Shown piece after piece: positions 15,868-19,665 of a DNA stretch of 19,665 nucleotides (positions are counted from its first letter, which is position 1; each line of letters starts with the position of its first letter). The notes beneath the pieces were generated by a model. The model had not been told where the DNA came from. It saw only the letters and a program-made list of their open reading frames with translations, and searched no databases. This DNA comes from an uncultured Bacteroidales bacterium (GTDB lineage Bacteria; Bacteroidota; Bacteroidia; Bacteroidales; UBA932): the NCBI GenBank assembly GCA_946614205.1, contig CAMOGR010000226.1:1-19665 (forward strand), given 5' to 3'. Both the position numbers and the translations under genes were made by a program.

Positions 15868-17717
15868 CAGAAGTTAAGAATGACTTTTATGGGGAAATGG
15901 TCGGAGGGCCAGTGCTGAGTGCCGTCGGCAGTGGCAAAGGTCTCACGGCCGACCTTGTAATAGGATGGGGTGAAGCCGTCGGCAAGAATGTGGTCGGCCC
16001 GCCACGAAGACAGGCCCCAGCCCTCTTCGTTCTTGCTTGCGTTCATGGTCCCCTTGAGCCTCTGGTCGTTGTAGGAAAGGCTTCCGTCGGAGAGCATGAT
16101 ATCGTACACATCCTTCCAGCGGCCGCTCACAAGACGGTCGTAGTTGCCACCGCCGTCTCCGGCATCGACGTTCATGTCGCCGACGATGACGGAAGGCAGA
16201 TTCCCGAGGCATACCTGCGGCGCCACCCAGCCTATGAGCTCTTCGATATTGCGCCGCTGCGCCAGATATGGATCGTCGGCCGATCCTGCATTCGGAAGGT
16301 CCAGATGCGTGGAAACGAACACGAACTGCTTGCCGCTGGCCTTGTGGGTGAACTTTGCCCAGACAGCGACTCTGTTTGTGCCGTATCCGTCAGCGGGCGC
16401 GCCTGCTTCCGTCCTTTTGCCCGTAAGCCAGTACCGTCCGCTGGAAACCAGGGTCAGGACGCTGCTCTTGTAGATTATGGCTTCGGTGTTGCTGAGTCCG
16501 TTTGCAGTAGTATTGCGGGGGAACAGGCTGTCGTAGGTGGTATTGGCGCCGTTGTAAATGACCCAGGAGTATCCCGGGAGCTTGGAATTGAGGGTATGTA
16601 CGTTGCCGTCGTAATCTTCGCGCGGGCTGGTAATTGAAGTCCTGAAGCCCCTGCTGGTTATTTCCTGCAGGCCCATCACGTCGCAGTCAAGCCACTTGAT
16701 CATGTCGGCAACAGCGCTGTAACTGTTGGCCCAGGAGCGTTGCTCCGATACGGTAGCGTCACCATCCATGACGGTTTTGCGGGCTTCCGGCGACCAGATA
16801 TTGTAGGTTCCGGCCTTAATGGAAACGGCCGCAGTAGCGTCTCTCGACTCCATGTCTGAAGTGCCGGCGCTGCCATCCAGATCTATCTCCCCGGAGCTGA
16901 AGGCATCGGAAGCAGTAAATGCTATCTCCTTGCCTGCCTGATAGTTGATTGCAGGAAAACGACAGACGCGAGTAGTGGGAAGCTCAACCCCGGAAGTAAA
17001 GAAACTCAGTGCCATGCTGGACCCGTCGCTGCCGTGCACAATGGCCTTGATGCCCTTGGAATAGGAGCCAAGAGGCACCGTGAAAAGGATATCGGTTCCG
17101 TCCTGCGAGAGTGCAAGACCGTCGCCGAAACTGTAGTTCATGCCGCCCGAAGCACTGCCGGAGGGCACCAGATCGTCATCGGGCCCGTTCAGGGTAAAGT
17201 CGCCGCTGAGTTTCTCCCCGCCCGGGCAACTGAATTCCATTCCAAGAAGAGTCGCACTCCCCTTGAATTCGAACCCTACGACTGCCGCGCATGCATGAAG
17301 GGAGACTCCGCCATCGAGGCTGCCAGTACGCCCGAAGAGCGGCATGGACCCGGGACTGACTGTGCCGTTAACATGACTTTGCTGCCCCGGAAAACGGATA
17401 ATTCCCTCTCCTGCAGCAGGATACGTCACAATGTAAGAAGCCGCCGAAGCAGGAGTCTGCCGGAATATGAAGGTCGCGGTCTGCTTCCCGTCATAAGCAG
17501 CGTCGAGCGGCTCCGACGCAGAAGAATTAATCTGTATCCTGTCCGCGGCGCTCCACAGCACGGGATACTTGCCGGCATCATTCTTCGCGCCCAGCCGGAC
17601 CTTGGTTCCAAGCTCCTGCACGCCCGCCTCGAAACGGAATTCGGTTTCCCGCACATCACCGGGGCCGGTGCATGCGGCAAGGAGGACAGACAATATCAGA
17701 ATGTATCGTAGTTTCAT
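15867..17717 (-). CDS. Lipoprotein: fimbrillin-like module fused to an intact EEP phosphoesterase domain
   Basis: This 616-residue lipoprotein has the lipobox LLAAC (Cys16). Residues about 25-260 are a fimbrillin-like domain with 'YPVLWSAADRIQINS' (51-65), the same module as in both neighbours. Residues about 298-616 are an EEP domain with a complete catalytic set: Asn306 (GTYNIW), Glu352 (GLQE), His471 (STHLD), Asp514 and Asn516 (VGDMN), Asp575-His576 (RADHIL) and Asp606-His607 (SDHFP). EEP enzymes are metal-dependent phosphoesterases acting on nucleic acids, phospholipids or sugar/inositol phosphates. Export as a lipoprotein argues against DNA repair and for an extracellular or periplasmic substrate. 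A sphingomyelinase-like, nuclease or sugar-phosphate role all remain possible. It overlaps the upstream gene by ATGA and shares one base with the next start (TGATG). Confidence 0.85.
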   Translation of the reverse strand: MKLRYILILSVLLAACTGPGDVRETEFRFEAGVQELGTKVRLGAKNDAGKYPVLWSAADRIQINSSASEPLDAAYDGKQTATFIFRQTPASAASYIVTYPAAGEGIIRFPGQQSHVNGTVSPGSMPLFGRTGSLDGGVSLHACAAVVGFEFKGSATLLGMEFSCPGGEKLSGDFTLNGPDDDLVPSGSASGGMNYSFGDGLALSQDGTDILFTVPLGSYSKGIKAIVHGSDGSSMALSFFTSGVELPTTRVCRFPAINYQAGKEIAFTASDAFSSGEIDLDGSAGTSDMESRDATAAVSIKAGTYNIWSPEARKTVMDGDATVSEQRSWANSYSAVADMIKWLDCDVMGLQEITSRGFRTSITSPREDYDGNVHTLNSKLPGYSWVIYNGANTTYDSLFPRNTTANGLSNTEAIIYKSSVLTLVSSGRYWLTGKRTEAGAPADGYGTNRVAVWAKFTHKASGKQFVFVSTHLDLPNAGSADDPYLAQRRNIEELIGWVAPQVCLGNLPSVIVGDMNVDAGDGGGNYDRLVSGRWKDVYDIMLSDGSLSYNDQRLKGTMNASKNEEGWGLSSWRADHILADGFTPSYYKVGRETFATADGTQHWPSDHFPIKVILNF

Positions 17718-18577
17718 AATTCGTATCCGTAATCAATTTCGGTCATTTCTTCAAGGGAAACCGGAATGCCCCCGTCGGCCGGGTCGACAGGGTCGTCAGG
17801 GTCGTCGGTATCGTCAGGGAGATTGGGTACCGGAGATACGAAAGAAATGGGCGCAAGCGCATACATCTTGCCGGTTTCCAGGGTTTTGCCGAATCCGAAG
17901 CTCCATCTGAGGACGGTCCCCTGAGGGCTTCTGGCACTCAGCGACAGGCCTTTGGCGTAGGTCCCTGGCTTGATATACCAGTAAACGGCCAGCGGAGCAT
18001 CCATCGAAAGAGATGCAGGAGAGGCGAAAGTACGCTCAAGGCTCCCCGCACTGCTTGCCGCAGAAAGGGCTCCCGAAGGGAATGCCACGGAAAAAGTGCC
18101 TCCTGGAGCCTCTCCACCAAGGGATTCAAGCGTAAGCGAAGACAGGGATAGCTTACCGTACAGCTCTACATAGATGCCAGCCGTAAGCTGATGGAACTGT
18201 GCCACCTCGTCCAGGGACTGATTTACCGCATACATTGCCGGAGTCGCGCCGTCGAGCTCAACGGTAGCGTCCGTACTGCCGGGATACAGCATGTTGAACG
18301 GAGCATCGGACGAAAAACCGCTGAACGAAAACACAGCTTCGCCGCTGCCGGCGAACGTGGCGCCGAGGGGATTGCTCAGATTGCCGTTCACGCTTATCCG
18401 GTCCCCTTCCTGCCACAGGACGGGATAGAGGCCGGAATCCTGCGGACCGGCGGCGGCTTTAGTTGTCCCTGCGCATATCCTTGTATGCACCTGCGTGGGA
18501 GCCGGAGCGTCTCCGCCACCGGTGCAGGAAAGCAGGAGCGATGAGGCCGCGCCAAGTATGAATTTCAAGCTTTTCAT
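17714..18577 (-). CDS. Fimbrillin-like lipoprotein ending in an Asp/Pro linker
   Basis: This 287-residue lipoprotein has the lipobox LLLSC with Cys18. Residues about 30-247 form one fimbrillin-like (Mfa/FimA-type, Bacteroidales) domain. Its hallmark 'YPVLWQEGDRISVNG' (51-65) and later 'KPGTYAKGLSLSA' (203-215) also occur in the next two proteins of the operon. After the domain comes an acidic Asp/Pro-rich stretch (about 250-270, NLPDDTDDPDDPVDPADGG) and then only 17 residues before the stop. Such a linker normally leads into another domain, which is missing here. The next gene, with the same N-terminal module fused to an EEP domain, starts in an ATGA overlap with its stop. It is likely anchored in the outer membrane and may face outward; a role in adhesion or glycan binding is inferred. 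Assignment to a particular fimbrillin subfamily is uncertain. Confidence 0.8.
   Translation of the reverse strand: MKSLKFILGAASSLLLSCTGGGDAPAPTQVHTRICAGTTKAAAGPQDSGLYPVLWQEGDRISVNGNLSNPLGATFAGSGEAVFSFSGFSSDAPFNMLYPGSTDATVELDGATPAMYAVNQSLDEVAQFHQLTAGIYVELYGKLSLSSLTLESLGGEAPGGTFSVAFPSGALSAASSAGSLERTFASPASLSMDAPLAVYWYIKPGTYAKGLSLSARSPQGTVLRWSFGFGKTLETGKMYALAPISFVSPVPNLPDDTDDPDDPVDPADGGIPVSLEEMTEIDYGYEL
17768..17830 (-). repeat. Low-complexity Asp/Pro linker coding repeat
   Basis: This short imperfect tandem of GAC/GAT and CCT/CCC codons (seen on the plus strand as repeated gggtcgtca-like units near 17781-17819) encodes the DDTDDPDDPVDP linker at the end of the small fimbrillin-like lipoprotein. 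Repeats of this kind can change length by slippage and could explain domain loss at this point. No larger repeat structure is seen. Confidence 0.6.
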
Positions 18578-18583
18578 TACAAA

Positions 18584-19579
18584 TCAATACCTTAATTCGG
18601 CAACCACGGGGAAATGGAGAGAAGGATAAAAGAGAGAGCCGTCGGCGGTAGGGTATTTCTTCCTCAGAACCATATACGACCTCACTTCAAACCCGTCCTC
18701 GAGTATATGGTCCGGACGGCCGCCCTGCAGTTTTTCGCCGCTGGCGTTGTTGCATGTATCTTTCTCTTTTATGGCTTCTTCACTCAGGGCTCCCTCTTCG
18801 TGAAGCACGTCGTGCGCATCGAACCAAAGGGAACCGGTAAGGACCTTGTAGCCATCGTGCGAGGGCGCGTTACGGGAGTTGATGGCGATTACCGACGGCA
18901 TTCCGGAAGGAACGATGTCGTAGCGCATGTAATTCACCACGTTGCGGCAGTTTGCCACATTTATCTCGTGATAAACCACCTTCTGGCCCTTGTGGTACTG
19001 GGTAGGACCGTTCACTCCGGCAGAAGAGAAAACGAGTTCGCGCTCCGCCTGCCTGTCGTACAGTCGCACCCACATCATGGAAGCATTGTTGCCGCCGTAT
19101 TTGTATTCCTTGGCGCGCCCGGGCTTGTCGTAGGTGCCGGAGAGCCACTTTATGCCCCAGTCACGAAGCTCGAAGCGCGATGCCCTCCAGATGATTCCGG
19201 TACCGTTTACCATCTGGCCGTCCAGAGGGAAATCGGGGTTTTTGTTGCTCAGTACCAGCCAGTCGAAGTCGCCTCCGCGTTCGCGGATTATGTCAATCAA
19301 AGGCTCGGCGCCCTCACGCCTTCCGGCAATGCTGTCGCAGACGTCCTGAAGGCCCATGATGTCGCAGTCCGCTTCGATTATGGCGTCGGCTACGGCCCCG
19401 CGGCTGTTGCACCACATGCGTTGGGCTGGCATCGTTCCCTTTTCGCTCTGGGAGCGGCGGTTGAAGGAGTTGGTCAGGTCATAGGTTCCGACCCTTATTG
19501 ACGTCTTCCCCCGGGGAGCCGCAGACAGGGCGGCTGCAGCCACGGCCAGCAGCATCAATACAGATAATATCCTTTTCAT
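18584..19579 (-). CDS. Exported EEP-fold protein with degenerate active site (probable pseudoenzyme)
   Basis: This 331-residue protein has a type I signal peptide (residues 1 to about 20, MKRILSVLML...AAALSA) and a single EEP domain filling the rest. Homology to the EEP domains of the neighbours is clear. 'MWCNSRGAVADAI...DCDIMGLQDVCDS' (55-83) matches 'YWCNSATAVADMI...DCDALGVQEVCDS' in the EEP-GH97 protein, 'RPDHILEDGF' (288-297) is kept, and 'YPTADGSLFYPSLHFP' (309-324) matches 'FPTADGTRHYPSDHFP'. The catalytic positions have changed. The first Asn is Asp34, the metal-ligand Glu is Asp79, the NTH histidine aligns with Gly188, the GDLN Asp and Asn align with Asn234 and Arg236, and the SDH Asp is Leu321. 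Only Asp290-His291 and His322 remain. The frame is open and the fold signature intact, so a binding or regulatory role is more likely than enzyme activity. It overlaps the upstream EEP gene by ATGA, and the downstream lipoprotein starts 6 bases after its stop. Confidence 0.85.
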   Translation of the reverse strand: MKRILSVLMLLAVAAAALSAAPRGKTSIRVGTYDLTNSFNRRSQSEKGTMPAQRMWCNSRGAVADAIIEADCDIMGLQDVCDSIAGRREGAEPLIDIIRERGGDFDWLVLSNKNPDFPLDGQMVNGTGIIWRASRFELRDWGIKWLSGTYDKPGRAKEYKYGGNNASMMWVRLYDRQAERELVFSSAGVNGPTQYHKGQKVVYHEINVANCRNVVNYMRYDIVPSGMPSVIAINSRNAPSHDGYKVLTGSLWFDAHDVLHEEGALSEEAIKEKDTCNNASGEKLQGGRPDHILEDGFEVRSYMVLRKKYPTADGSLFYPSLHFPVVAELRY

Positions 19580-19665
19580 AACTCCAAGTCTGCTCTGATG
19601 GGATAATGGTCAGAAATGAACGGGATATGCAGATACGGCTTGCATACGACCTTGAAGTCGGTACA
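19576..19665 (-). CDS. C-terminal end of an EEP-family (endonuclease/exonuclease/phosphatase-like) protein, partial
   Basis: Only the last 29 codons are inside the window; the gene begins beyond the right edge. The reading frame ends in 'ISDHYPIRADLEL' and then TGA. The SDH(Y/F)P(I/L) motif is the C-terminal signature of the EEP fold, where the Asp-His pair closes the phosphoesterase active site. The same motif ends the EEP domains of two other genes here (positions 15867-17717 and 11129-14038), which supports the frame. The stop overlaps the next gene's start in the sequence TTATGA, so the two are probably translationally coupled. The substrate cannot be told from this fragment, and any N-terminal fusion partner would lie outside the window. 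Confidence 0.75.
   Translation of the reverse strand, partial: CTDFKVVCKPYLHIPFISDHYPIRADLEL

Noticed and set aside
14368..15918. Long plus-strand reading frame (about 516 codons) opposite the GLUG lipoprotein gene
   Set aside because: It is antisense to a well-supported gene, has no signal or recognisable domain, and low-complexity composition; GC-leaning third positions produce such shadows.
17768..17830. Possible CRISPR or regulatory tandem repeat
   Set aside because: The units are short, imperfect, in frame, and encode an Asp/Pro linker; there are no spacers.
18578..18583. Possible promoter between the degenerate EEP gene and the small lipoprotein gene
   Set aside because: Only six bases separate the genes, and I did not identify a convincing Bacteroidota -33/-7 promoter pair there.
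18584..19579. Calling the degenerate EEP gene a pseudogene
   Set aside because: There is no stop, frameshift or truncation, the signal peptide is intact and the fold motifs are kept, so a functional non-catalytic protein is more likely.

Overview
The window looks like chromosomal DNA of a gut- or rumen-type member of the Bacteroidota (order Bacteroidales). The grounds are the many lipobox signal peptides, the fimbrillin-like and GLUG-repeat surface lipoproteins, the dense set of exported glycoside hydrolases (GH97, GH10, GH3, GH35-like, GH39-like), and starts without Shine-Dalgarno sequences. The GC-leaning coding sequence would fit an uncultured lineage such as Cryptobacteroides or a Rikenellaceae relative better than Bacteroides proper, but that is only a guess.

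Every gene lies on the minus strand, and together they read as one stretch of a single operon that continues past both ends. In transcription order (high to low coordinates): the 3' end of an EEP-fold (endonuclease/exonuclease/phosphatase) gene (19576-19665); a second, catalytically degenerate EEP protein (18584-19579); a small fimbrillin-like lipoprotein (17714-18577); a fimbrillin-like lipoprotein fused to an intact EEP domain (15867-17717); a fimbrillin-like lipoprotein with GLUG repeats (14035-15867); an EEP-GH97 fusion (11129-14038); a GxDLY/SGNH esterase (10065-11132); an FAD-dependent oxidoreductase lipoprotein (8116-10068); a GH35-like beta-galactosidase (6649-8106); a GH39-like clan-A hydrolase (5234-6652); a GH3 (3091-5244); a GH10 (1553-3094); an inner-membrane SDF-family symporter (384-1556); and the 5' part of a second GH3 (1-387).

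There is almost no intergenic DNA. Of 13 junctions, nine are ATGA overlaps, one is a TGATG, one an 11-base overlap, and only two have gaps (6 and 9 bases). No promoter, terminator, RNA gene, insertion sequence or CRISPR array was seen, and no stretch over 300 bases is without a gene. SusC/SusD proteins and a regulator are absent from the window.

The likely joint task is breakdown of a complex, partly decorated polysaccharide. Surface lipoproteins would bind it, GH10/GH39-like/GH3 enzymes would cut the backbone, GH35-like and GH97 enzymes would remove galactosyl-type side groups, and the SGNH enzyme would remove acyl groups. A small product would then be imported through the SDF transporter. 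The least expected part is the family of at least four EEP-domain proteins. One is fused to a GH97 alpha-galactosidase-type domain, one is fused to a surface-adhesin module, and one has lost most of its catalytic residues. This suggests a phosphodiester or phosphomonoester step, or a repurposed EEP scaffold, inside a glycan-use locus.
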